From positions 4,966,001 to 5,030,000 of the forward strand of contig OX419762.1 of assembly GCA_948567375.1 (NCBI GenBank): DNA of 64,000 bases, written 5' to 3'. Position numbers and translations under genes: made by a program. Under the pieces are notes generated by a model that did no database searches, was not told the DNA's origin, and saw only the letters and a program-made list of their open reading frames with translations. Below, piece by piece: positions 36,030-45,664 of this stretch. The stretch comes from Lunularia cruciata (taxonomy: Eukaryota > Streptophyta > Marchantiopsida > Lunulariales > Lunulariaceae). The stretch's first letter is position 1; every line of letters starts with the position of its first letter.

Positions 36030-37308
36030 CGTTGTGATAAAGCATCAAGGATGACATGGAACCGACCTGGTATGTACTCAAGTTTGATGTCATACAGTTG
36101 GAGTTGTTCCTCCCATCAATGATGTTGACTCTTCATGTGTTCCAAGTGTAAGGTCTGCAACAATGGTTTGTGATCAGTTTACATGATCACTTGTTTCCCC
36201 AAGAAGTAGTGCCTCCATACCTTAGTGGTGTATACCATTGCAAGTTGTTCTTGATCTCAAGCAGAGTAGTTTTGTTCAGCCATATTGAGTTGGTGAGACA
36301 CAAAGGCAATGGGATGGAGGTCATCTGGGAATTCTTGTTGCAACACGGCTCCAATTGCAAAGTTAGAAGCATCAAAATCAACCACACAGGGTAGTTGAGG
36401 ATCATATGGTTGAAGAATGGGTCTTGAAGACACCATATGCTTTAACTTTTGGAATGCTTCTTCATGCTTGGTGGTCCACTAGAAGCTCAAGTTCTTTCCC
36501 AAGAGGTCAGTCAATGGTGCAACCACATGATCATAATAATGGATGAACCGTCGATAAAAACTGGCCAATCCATTGAATGCTCATACTTCTGTAGCATCAT
36601 TTGGGGTAGGCAATCAATAATGGTTTTGATTTTCTCTTCTTCCCTCTTGATCCCCTCTAATGAGATCTTATGACACAAGAAGGTAACCTTCTTCTACCAA
36701 AAGGCACACTTTGACTTCTTGCAGTAACATTTCCATTGTCGTAGTCATCTTAGGACTTCTCGCACATGATTCACATGTTTTGCCTTTGTCTTACTATAAA
36801 TTAAGATATCATCCAAGAACACCACCATGGACCAATCCAATAGTCCATCCAACACCTGATGCATCTGATCCATGAAGACTGCTGGAGCATTAGTGAGTCG
36901 GAAAGGTAGAACTCTCTACTCAAAATACCCATACCTTGTACGAAAGGCAATCTTTTGCACATCCTCTCTATTAATAGGAGTTTGCCAATAGCCGCTGTGA
37001 AGATCCAACTTGGAAAAGTAGTGTGCTCCACTTAGTTGATCAAGCAAGTCATCAATCCAAGGCAAGGGATATGCATTCTTCATAGTTTGCTTATTGAGCC
37101 CACGGTAATCAATACAAAAATGAAGTCCTCCATCCTTCTTTGGAACAAATAGTACCGGAGCTCCCCAAAGAGAGGTACTATGTTGTATGAAGTCATTCTC
37201 CAAAAACTCTGTAAGTGTTGTTTGCAACTCCTCCAACTCCTTTGGTGAGATATAGATTGGTCTACTCATTGGAGTACTCCTTGGCAATAACTCAATCTTG
37301 AAGGGCAT
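36030..37308 (-). pseudogene. Element B: reverse transcriptase and RNase H
   Basis: The frame at 37,308-36,916 reads [29 protein letters not shown] and [11 protein letters not shown], all classic Ty3/gypsy fingers and palm. The FLDD catalytic box (VVFLDDILIYS) is in another frame near 36,820. RNase H follows, with a DFDASNFAIGAVLQQEF block near 36,360 and a TDHKPLLQTL block near 36,170. Frameshifts divide the domain at about 36,910 and 36,700. Confidence 0.87.
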
Positions 37309-37732
37309 ACCTCAATCAAAGGGTAATCCATGTGGCAGATCATCCGGAAACATCTCTACAAACTCTTGAACTATCCGATCAACCATTGCTTGATGAGGCT
37401 CTTGGCCCTCCTCCAATTGTTCTTGTGCAATCGACTTGATCCACACCACAAATACAGACTTGTCTTCCTCCAAAGCTTGCTCTATGGCTACTTTACTAAC
37501 CAACTTCCCTTCCATGGACTCATCTCTCTTCCAAGCTTGCTCCATGGTTGCCTTCTTGGCAAACTTCCCATCTTGGGACTCCACTCTCTTCAAGGTTTGC
37601 TCTATGGCTACCTTCTCGACAAAATTCTCATATTGGGACTGACTATTCTTAGGTGTCTTACTCAGAGGTGCCAAAAAACCTAATTAGAAATTCCTACCTT
37701 GGTGTTGTACTTGAATTTGGCATTGGGTCCAA

Positions 37733-38068
37733 TCAAAATTGATGTTCAAGCCAAGGTAGACCTAGAATGATATCATAGTGTAGAGGTGCCACTACAAACC
37801 TCATACACTCCAGATACTCCTTCCCAATCTTGAAGGTAACAGGATGTAAGGTGCAAAATACAAAACCCTTTCTAATATCCGCCATCATCAAATTACTTCC
37901 AATCACTAGCTTGATATGAATACCCAATTCCTTTGCTACTTGCATAGACATGCAATTCTTTGAACTTCTAGAATCAACCAAAATCCTACAACCTTGATTA
38001 GATATTATTCCTTGCAAGTGAAGCAAACTTGCATAGGTCAAGCTTTCAATCCCATTGGAACTAATCAA
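37733..38068 (-). pseudogene. Element B: aspartic protease
   Basis: A 111-codon frame contains ILVDSRSSKNCMS, the retropepsin active site with DSG changed to DSR. It ends YDIILGLPWL, the conserved second half. A diverged, partial repeat of the coding DNA lies just upstream (38,020-38,110 versus 38,125-38,220). Downstream, 37,312-37,674 is a Glu/Lys-rich linker made of three imperfect repeats, a likely spacer before reverse transcriptase. Confidence 0.75.
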
Positions 38069-38229
38069 GCTCCCAGAAGGTGGCTCAAAATCTCCTACCG
38101 GGATTCTTTGTTTCCTTGATCATTTGCATAGGTAGAGCTTTTAATCCTATTGGAACTAATCAAGCTCCCAGTAGGTGGCTCAAAATCTCCTACCGGGATT
38201 CTTTGTTTCCTTGATCATTTGGTTCCATA

Positions 38230-39216
38230 AACTCCATCTATGCAACTTATCAAGGTCGCCCATTCCTAAGTGGACATTTAGCAATGTGATGTCCAACTTG
38301 GTGACAATAAAAAAACCTCCATTTTTTTGCAATCCTTTTCAATATGCTACACCAAGTAGCCTCCATTGGATAGCATCAATCTCCATTGGTGTTGGTTCTT
38401 CCACCCATGCGTATTGTAATAGTAAGCTTGGTGTAAGTCAAGGTCGAGACCAAGTTGTCACAACCAAGGAATCAAAGTGCTCAGCCAATTGCATGGCTTC
38501 TTCTATGTTTTGTGGTTCTTGCATAGTCACCTCCAATTTAGTTCATGACTTCAATCCCCGCACAAATTGATCCAGAACTTCTCCTTCTTGTACATCTAGA
38601 ATTTGCATGATGATGTCTAAAACTGTGCGATGTAGCCTCTTATTGAGCCAATTTGCTTCAACTCTGCCAATTTATCTCGTGTGGCTCGGGTGGCATTTAT
38701 AGTTTGAAATCGACTAAGTATTGCATCCTTGAATTCTGTCCATGTCAAGATTGGTGCAACAATCTATCGTTCAGCCCGCTCCACTCGCTATCGCCACCAA
38801 AGTTTTGTCACACCATCCAATTGGCTAGAAGCAAAGAGAATCCGTTTCCGTTCATCTTAAAGATTGGTGGCTTTGAAGTAACGTTCGTAATCAAACACAA
38901 AATTCTCCATTGTGCCCGAAAGATTCTTGCCTTCAAACACCTTGGGTTTTGGAAATTGAATACAATCTTCTCCATCTTGGACTGGTGATCTCTCTATGTG
39001 TTCTTGTTGTTGTTTGTCTCGTTTGTCTCATTCATCCAACAATTGAGTAAGGTGCTCGATTTGTTGCTACATCGAAAGGATAATGTCTAGTATTGTTGCC
39101 ATAGCTACTACTCTATCCTACTACTCCCAATTTATCTAATTGATTAACGCATAGATATAGCACATCCACCTTTCTCCATAAGTGACAATTGGAAGTATCA
39201 AGGGTTCCTCAGACAT
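38230..39216 (-). pseudogene. Element B: gag
   Basis: The likely start is ATG at 39216 (MSEEPLIL...). The middle contains a retrotransposon gag domain: NFVFDYERYFKATN, LDGVTKLWW, and WTEFKDAILSRFQTIN with a following LAELKQIGSI block. Near 38,310-38,262 a zinc knuckle reads YCHQVGHHIAKCP, but its first Cys is lost. Stops, mostly at former Gln and Trp codons, interrupt the frame at least eight times. Confidence 0.75.
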
Positions 39217-39360
39217 GGTGATCATATGTAGAAAATCTTGCCCAAAGTGTGAGATGATGAATTGTATGAAGCGGTGCTTGGGTAAAATCTGGACATGAAA
39301 ATCCCAATGGTTTGGCGGAACTGGATTTGGTGGTCCATAAATTCCATCTATCCCATTCCT

Positions 39361-39373
39361 ACTCTAATACCAA
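39361..39373 (-). promoter_or_regulatory. Element B primer-binding site
   Basis: The minus strand reads TTGGTATTAGAGT right after the 5' LTR end TTTTACA. It matches the usual initiator-Met tRNA site (TGGTATCAGAGC) except for two C-to-T changes, the same kind of decay seen in the coding regions. Confidence 0.8.
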
Positions 39374-39785
39374 TGTAAAAGACCGAGATCGATGAGAGAA
39401 ATAGGAGAATGGAAACTCACATTGGGACACTTGAATGTGGGAAAACTCCTAATACCTAGTATGAGCTTTGGCTTTGGTATTTATAGGTAGCATACAAGGC
39501 TCTTGAGAAGCTTCTCAAGAAGCTTCTTCAAGCCACTTTCTTAGAGTGCAAGCCAAGTTAACTAGGAAGCTTCTCAAGAAGCTTCCTTCTAGAAGCCGCC
39601 TACTTGGCGTGCAAGCTAAGCTAGTTGGAAACTTCTAGAAGCTACTTACTTGAAATGCAAGCTAAGCTAGCCAAAAAGCTTCCAAAGAAGCTTCCTAGAT
39701 ACTTCTAGAATATTCTAGGCTAATTTGTCTTATGTGCTACTTCATAAGCCTGACTAACTTCGTTGCTAAACTCCATATTGTTCTA
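39374..39785 (-). repeat. Element B 5' LTR (right)
   Basis: 412 bp, aligned end to end with the left LTR. It contains TATAAATACC on the minus strand at 39,485-39,478 and a perfect heat-shock element at 39627-39641, about 145 bp upstream of the TATA box. A 6 bp duplication (GGCTTT) makes it longer than its partner. Confidence 0.92.
39627..39641. promoter_or_regulatory. Three-unit heat-shock element in the right LTR
   Basis: GGAAACTTCTAGAAG fits nGAAnnTTCnnGAAn exactly. Base differences from the left copy fall in the n positions, so the core triplets are kept in both LTRs. Confidence 0.6.
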
Positions 39786-40085
39786 GGTCCATTGCACAAA
39801 CCCGGCTTTTGCTCCTCCTTGGCAGGTTATACTATGTGTTCATCCCACAAACATAGGTTTCGCTATAGGTTGGCCTTCCTACTAGTACCTATACATGCAA
39901 ACTAAGGTGATGTCGCGGTTTCACCTCTTGGATGGGTTACGTTGAGGTTACATGATGGTGATACCTTCCTCAAAGACATACCATTGGGGTTCAGCTGTAT
40001 AGAGCCTCATTCAGGTTTTTATTCATGGATAGAAGCTCTCATCGATGTTCCATTGCACAAATTTACTTCTTCAGGGTTGCATTTG
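39786..40085. other. Spacer between elements B and C
   Basis: About 300 bp of non-coding DNA with GGTTTCGCTATAGG, CGGTTTCACC and GGGTTACGTTGAGG motifs. These resemble the degenerate array at 20,641-21,076 in style. The right target duplication of B (39786-39790) and the left one of C (40081-40085) mark its ends. Confidence 0.6.
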
Positions 40086-40350
40086 TGTAATACCAAGAGT
40101 TGGCCATATGATCTAGATGTGAAATTTGGTTTGGTAACATCTAGAATGATGTTATACATGATGGTCAAAATAGATGAGATAGAAGTATCACCAAAAGAGT
40201 ACTTCTACTAATAGTGCAGAAACCAAAATAGACTTGAGAACTTTAGAACCAATAGCTAGACATATGATTTAAAGGTGAGAATTGGTTTGGTAACAACTGG
40301 AAGGATGTTACACATGATGGACTAAACAGATCAGAAAGAGGTATCACCAA
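40086..40350 (+). repeat. Element C 5' LTR, truncated
   Basis: It matches the first ~265 bp of the complete family LTR (as at 44188) up to GGTATCACCAA, then switches to leader sequence. About 475 bp of LTR and the primer site are missing, so the element could not have been mobilised after this deletion. Confidence 0.9.
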
Positions 40351-40390
40351 GTATTGAAGTAGACATTAGCAATTGAGTGTTGCAAGAACC

Positions 40391-41479
40391 ATGGATCCGT
40401 AATTGCAAGAGTTGGTGCAAGGAATGCAAGGGTTGTTGAATGAATTTCAAGAGATTAAGATGACCATGGAGACATTACAAAGTCAAGTGCAGATCCTCAG
40501 GAACAATCAAGCTATACAAGAAGAAGAGCCGTCTCAAAACCCAGTACCTACGACTGAAGTACTTGGAGAGGCATCCGTGCCTACGAACCCTATCAACGAT
40601 GAAGCTACATTGCTACTCCGGATGAAAAAGACCTGCAACATTGAGCCTTACAAGGGGCAACGTTCGATGGGAGTAGTGGAAAATTGGATCTTGAGAATGA
40701 ATCGATATTTTCGATTGTTCTCAACATAGATCACAGAGCATGCTATAGGCGTGTTTGCATGTGGGTACTTGACCAATAAAGAACTCACATGGTATGATGC
40801 TTGGGAATGATCCATGCTGGCAGAGAGAAGGGAGGTCACATGGACAATAATGCAAGAAGGATTGCTAAAGAATTTCCAATTGGTGGATTCTGTGCAAATG
40901 GCTCGAACCCGACTATAGGGATTGAGACAGAAGAATAGCATAAAAGAGTATGTGGAGGCATTTCTGGATCTACAAGTTGCAATTACCGACATGAGTCCAG
41001 CAAAGGCTCTCGACAATTTCAAACGAGGGTTGAAAGAGCGGATTTGCCAAGAAGTCATGGTGCAAAATCCTCGCACGGTATTTGAAGCCATTACTTGTGT
41101 GCAGAGAATAGCATGAGCATTAGATGGAGGTGAAGGAGTAGCTCCACCTCAACATTATTGATCAGAAATGCCACACATGGATGGACCAGTGCCGATGGAA
41201 TTGGGCAACCTTCGATTCCGGGATCAAGGAGCACGACCGCTTCAAGGGGAGCGGGGACGGGTAGAAGAACAAAGAGATGGAGTCTCACGAGGAGAAGGAA
41301 CTCAAGGAGAAAAACGGTGTTGTTACAATTGTGGCCGTATTGGGCACATATCTACCAACTATTGCACTCATTTCCCTAGAGGCCCTTTGCCTTTATTCAG
41401 GGAATCTTTGAACAACATGGAGAGGCACATTGAAGAGGAGGAGGTGGAAATCACTTCGGAAAACAAAGATCGCCAGTAA
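40391..41479 (+). pseudogene. Element C: gag
   Basis: ATG at 40391, then a coiled-coil start (LNEFQEIKMTMETLQSQVQI). The gag core includes EPYKGQ, WILRMNRYFRL and IKEYVEAFLDLQVAI. One zinc knuckle (CCYNCGRIGHISTNYC) lies near 41,320-41,365; its last spacing is one residue longer than canonical. Stops at the fourth codon (where Gln fits), near 40,726 and near 40,917 look like single-base decay, since the frame is otherwise kept to 41479. Pol continues in a different frame. Confidence 0.82.
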
Positions 41480-41481
41480 AT

Positions 41482-41990
41482 GTACCTTGTGGCCTTACTG
41501 GCTCAATAAGGAAGCAGAGAAGCAAGGGAAGGAAGAAGAATAATGCGCAAAGATCCCGAAAGGCAACCTCACAATTGATTGTCGTGAATGGAATCCTAGA
41601 AGGTAATCAAGTGAGAGTATTAATAGATCTGGGAGCAACAGAGAATTTCTTGTCTTGCTCTGTTGCAATAAGATTAGGAATGGATCTAGAGAGAGATGGA
41701 AGTGAAGAAGTAGAGTTACCAAATGGGCAAATAGAGAGGATTGAATCATTACCTAGACGGGTAACCCTCTCTATAGGAGAATATCAGGAAGCAATTGAGT
41801 GGCGAGTGATATAGTTAGCTCGTTATGATGCAATTTTAGGCATGTCATGGATGGAGCAAAACAACCCTATGGTGGATTGGAGGAAGAAAGTAGTGAGAAC
41901 CCACCAATGGTCAATCATTGGGGTTAAAGAAAAATCACACATGCAGAAACTGCCTTTATATGTTGTAGGGACGGCAACTGTCTGTAAGAT
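41482..41990 (+). pseudogene. Element C: aspartic protease
   Basis: The pol frame is open from before 41482. It gives LIVVNGILEGNQVRVLIDLG with ATENFLS, a retropepsin active site with DSG changed to DLG, and then ARYDAILGMSWM, the conserved second half. One stop (Gln/Trp type) lies at 41812-41814. The frame differs from gag, which implies a frameshift in expression or a later indel. Confidence 0.8.
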
Positions 41991-42039
41991 CTATAGATGT
42001 TTTATAGGTCTAATAAGAGAAGTCCATAATGCACAACTT

Positions 42040-43500
42040 GATGGATAAATTCCTGAGAAATTGAAGGATGTGGTGGATGAGTTTCAAGATGTCTTTCTTG
42101 ATGATCTACCCTCAGAATTAAAACCAAAAAGGTGAGTAGATCACAACATTGAGACACTTTCGAGGAAGATGCTTCCTTGTAAGGCCCCATATCGCCTATC
42201 ACCTCATGAGTTGGAGGAGTGTAAGACTCAAATTGAGGAGATGCTGCAGAAAGGGTTCATCTAACCTAGCGTATCACCATATGGGGCCCCTGTCTTGTTT
42301 GTGAAGAAGAAGGATGGTACAATGTGAATGTGCATTGACTATCGGGGTCTCAATCAGCAAACAATGAAGAACAAAGACCCCTTACCTCGCATGGATGACC
42401 TATTTGATCAACCCCATGGAGCAAGATACTTCACCAAACTAGACTTGCGGAGCGGTTATAATCAAATCCAAATTGCAAAGGAGGATGTGTACAAAACTGC
42501 CTTTCAAACCAATTATGGCCACTTTGAGTATCTTGTGATGCCTTTTGGCCTCACCAATGCACTTGCCACTTTCATGAGTCTAATGAATGACATACTTCAT
42601 CCATACTTGGATAAGTCTATTATTGTCTTCTTGGATGATATCTTAGTATACAGTAGCACAATGACAGAACACAAACAACATCTATGAGAGGTCCTCCAGA
42701 TTCTAAGACAGAATCAGTTGTACGCCAAAATCTCAAAGTGTGAGTTTGGCAAGTTTGAAATAGACTACTTGGGGCATAGAGTAAGTGCAGAGGGCATTCA
42801 AGTATTGACAGATAAAATAGAGGTCATTTAAAAATGGAGTGCCCCAGAAGATCAGACTCAACTTAAGAGCTTCTTGGGGTTGACGGGATTCTATCGTAGA
42901 TTTTTCAAGGACTTCTCCAAGGTTGCATAGCCTTTAACGGCACTACTTGGCAAGGGGAAGAAGTGGACATGGGGAATTGCACAAGAGTTGGCCTTTCAAG
43001 AATTGAAGGCCGCCTTGCTACATGCACCAATCTTGAAGTGGTATGACCCAAAACGTCCAATCAAGTTGGCTACAGATGCATCAGGCGTAGCAATAGGAGC
43101 AATCTTACAACAAGAGTGGCATGACGGATGGCATCCAATTGCATATTTCTCTCAAAAGTTGTTACCAACATAACACAACTACCACACCACAAAACGAGAA
43201 GAGTTGGCCATTGTTCTAGCAACCAAGCATTAGAAGCACTACTTGGGCAAGAAGGCATTTGTAGTAGAGACAGACCACAAACCTCTAGTCTACCTCAAGA
43301 CGTAGAAGGATCTATCTCGTCACCAAATTTGGTGGGCAGAGTGGAAAAAACACTTCAACATGACAATCACCTACATGGAAGGTAAGAAGCAACTTGGAGA
43401 TGCATTCACCCGCATGCCAATGGCCAACAACTTGGTGGCAGAGGTTAAGATGAACCTTGAATTCTGGCAAGATATTCGGGCTGCTACAAAAACTGATCCA
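42040..43500 (+). pseudogene. Element C: reverse transcriptase and RNase H
   Basis: The motifs are in order: [50 protein letters not shown], and the catalytic [12 protein letters not shown] at 42622-42657. Then come [20 protein letters not shown], the RNase H segments LATDASGVAIGAILQQEW and THKREELA-like, then TDHKPLVYL. The frame is kept throughout with only about eight stops, mostly TAG or TAA where Gln or Trp is expected. The FLDD carboxylates are intact. Confidence 0.92.
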
Positions 43501-43559
43501 TAGATTGTAGAAGCACAATCATCCAAAGGTGTCACCAGCACCCAAGGACTCACCTTTTG

Positions 43560-44187
43560 GGATGGCAGATTATGGATCCCAAATGTCCCAGAATTACGCA
43601 CCACCATTCTAGCAGAATGTCATGATTCGGCCATTGCAGCTCATGTCGGAGTGGACAAGACCTTGGATGCAGTCAAGCGCCATTACTATTGGCCCAAGAT
43701 GAGCAACAACGTGATGGACTATGTGCGTAGCTTCCTACTTTGTCAATAGAATAAAGCTTCTAATCAAGCTCCTGCAGGGCTCCTTCAACCTCTCCACACT
43801 CCTACCCAACGTTGGGAACAAGTGAGTATGGATCTTGTCTGTGAATTACTGAAGACCACCTCAGGGTTTGACTCCATTGTGGTCTTTGTGGACCGGCTCA
43901 GCAAAATGATTCATGTACGCCCTACTACCAAGGAGGTGAACGCTCCACAACTAGCTCAATTATACTTAGATGCAGTCTTTGCTCACCATGGCTTATCTAG
44001 AGTACTCATCAACGATAGAGGCACCCAATTCACCAATTTGTTTTGGCAAACACTCTTTGGTTTCTTCAAAACCAAGTTGGCCATGTCCACAACTTACCAC
44101 CCACAAATAGATGGCCAAAAAGAGTGGGCTAATCGCACGATTGAAGACATGTTATGTGGCTTTACCTTAGAAGAGCAAGAGAGGTGG
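43560..44187 (+). pseudogene. Element C: integrase, 5' part
   Basis: The zinc-binding region (ECHDSAIAAHVGVDKTLDAV to LLCQ) and the catalytic core are present. The first Asp is in SMDLVCELL, the second in INDRGTQFTNLF, and the Glu is in HPQIDGQKEWANR. The triad codons are all intact. The frame runs until the GGTGG target duplication at 44183-44187, where a solo LTR interrupts it. The 3' part resumes at 44,930. Confidence 0.9.
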
Positions 44188-44929
44188 TGTAATACCAAGC
44201 GTTAGCCATATGATCTAGATGTGAAATTTGGTTTGGTAACATCTAGAATGATGTTATACATGATGGTCAAAATAGATCAGATAGAAGTATCACCAAAAGA
44301 GTACTTCTACTAATAGGGCAGAAACCAAAATAGACTTGAGAACCTTAGAACCAATAGCTAGACATATGATTTAAAGGTGAGAATTGGTTTGGTAACATCT
44401 GGAAGGATGTTACACATGATGGACTAAACAGATCAGAAAGAGGTATCACCAAAAGGGGACTTCTACTAATAGAGTAGGAACCGAAATATGCCTGAAATCT
44501 TTGAAGGCAATTTCGGAGGCCTAAATGGATGAATTTGGCCTTGAAAATGTGTAGATTCCCCCCCCCCCAACAAAGGAAAGGCTGGCCTTCCCTCTCCCCT
44601 GGTTTGTCTCGTCGAGAGCTTTCCAACGTTACCTTACTCATGTGATTCTGAGATTCCTACAGGAAGATTCCCTAAAAGATTCCCTTTGGTCAAAGCTCAT
44701 TTGACCAACCAGATAGGACCTAGACTAGACAGGTCACCCATCCAAGTCAGTAATCCAAGGGTGGAGCTTGCTAACATGTCACCGATCTGTGTCCCTAATC
44801 CTATGGTGGAGCTTCCTTGGAGGAGATCCTCTTTGTCTATATAATAAAGAGAAGGTGCTCCCTTGGGGCATCGAATGTTTGAGTGTGCAATCTGTGTTTT
44901 CTCTCTTCTCTTGTCCTCGGAGCATTACA
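44188..44929 (+). repeat. Solo LTR inserted in element C integrase
   Basis: It starts TGTAATACC and ends GGAGCATTACA; GGTGG flanks it on both sides (44183-44187 and 44930-44934). It is the same family as element C's own LTRs and lies in the same orientation. At 742 bp plus the 5 bp duplication it is 747 bp, a multiple of three, so the downstream frame is preserved. It includes an 11-base C run at 44558-44568 and an internal 156 bp-period duplication. Confidence 0.94.
44838..44848 (+). promoter_or_regulatory. TATA box overlapping an AATAAA signal in the LTR
   Basis: TATATAATAAA lies about 80 bp before the LTR end. The first part fits a TATA box and the last six bases the polyadenylation hexamer. 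The same sequence is present in the copies near 46,314 and 61,495. Confidence 0.55.
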
Positions 44930-45651
44930 GGTGGGACACCCTACTCCCGTTGGTGGAATTCGCTTACAACAATTCAGTGAATGCATCCACCCAGGTCACT
45001 CTGTTCTTCCTCATGTATGGTGAGCATCCCTTCACACCTTCTAGCTTGATGAATATCCGTCCAGTGGCTACCAAGGTCGATGCAGTCAACACATTTGTTT
45101 CTAAAATCCAACAAGGTGTGGAGAGTGCCAAGCACATATTATAGATTGCACAAAATCAACAAAAGCAATATGCTGATGCACACCGTTGGCACATGGAGTT
45201 CAATGTTGGGGATCAAGTGTGGCTATCGACAACCAACCTCATATTAGTTGGACCTCGTAAGCTTAGACCTTGTTTTATTGGGCCTTTCTTGATTCTTCAT
45301 CGCATCGGCACTGTGGCCTATCACCTTGAGCTACCACCACACATGAAGATCCATCCATTGTTCCATGTCTCCCTACTAAGCAGATATGCTCCCCGATCAA
45401 GCCAGGGTCATTCCACACCAAACATTCGACCTTGTTCAACACTCATTGATGGCATAGAGGAATATGAAGTGGAGCGGATTCTCCAAAAATGCATGCATGG
45501 TACTCGCCACCCATGGGTGGACTATCTAGTACAATGGAAATTTTACCCCCTCTATGAAGCAACCTGGGAGCCCGCTGCCAATTTGGCACATGCACCGGTG
45601 TTGGTGCAAGCATTTGAGCAACAATTGCACAACGAGGACGTTGCGTCTTAA
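44930..45651 (+). pseudogene. Element C: integrase 3' part with chromodomain
   Basis: After the solo LTR the protein resumes with WDTLLPLVEFAYNNSVNAST, the conserved post-core segment, then ATKVDAVNTFVSKIQ. From 45193 it reads FNVGDQVWLST, RPCFIGPFLI (GPY/F-type) and HPLFHVSLL, ending in a chromodomain: EYEVERILQ, VDYLVQWKFYPLYEATWEP. The domain has the aromatic/Trp positions of chromovirus chromodomains. One stop occurs near 45,143. The reading frame ends at 45651 just before the purine tract. Confidence 0.9.
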
Positions 45652-45664
45652 AAGGAGGGAGGTC
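45650..45664 (+). promoter_or_regulatory. Element C polypurine tract
   Basis: AAAAGGAGGGAGGTC directly precedes the 3' LTR start (TATAATACC, ancestral TGTAATACC). Confidence 0.8.

Larger units (their letters stand above)
34076..39785 (-). mobile_element. Element B: complete but decayed chromovirus (Ty3/gypsy)
   Basis: Two direct LTRs (34076-34481 and 39374-39785) flank gag, protease, reverse transcriptase, RNase H, integrase and a chromodomain, all on the minus strand. GGTCC occurs immediately outside both ends (34071-34075 and 39786-39790), the 5 bp target duplication expected for this order. The primer site next to the right LTR and the purine tract next to the left LTR confirm orientation. 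The LTRs differ at many positions and reading frames carry numerous stops and shifts, so the insertion is old and dead. Confidence 0.93.

Noticed and set aside
36449-38570. Several plus-strand frames of 70-130 codons
   Set aside because: They are antisense shadows of element B's pol and gag, whose motifs are on the minus strand.
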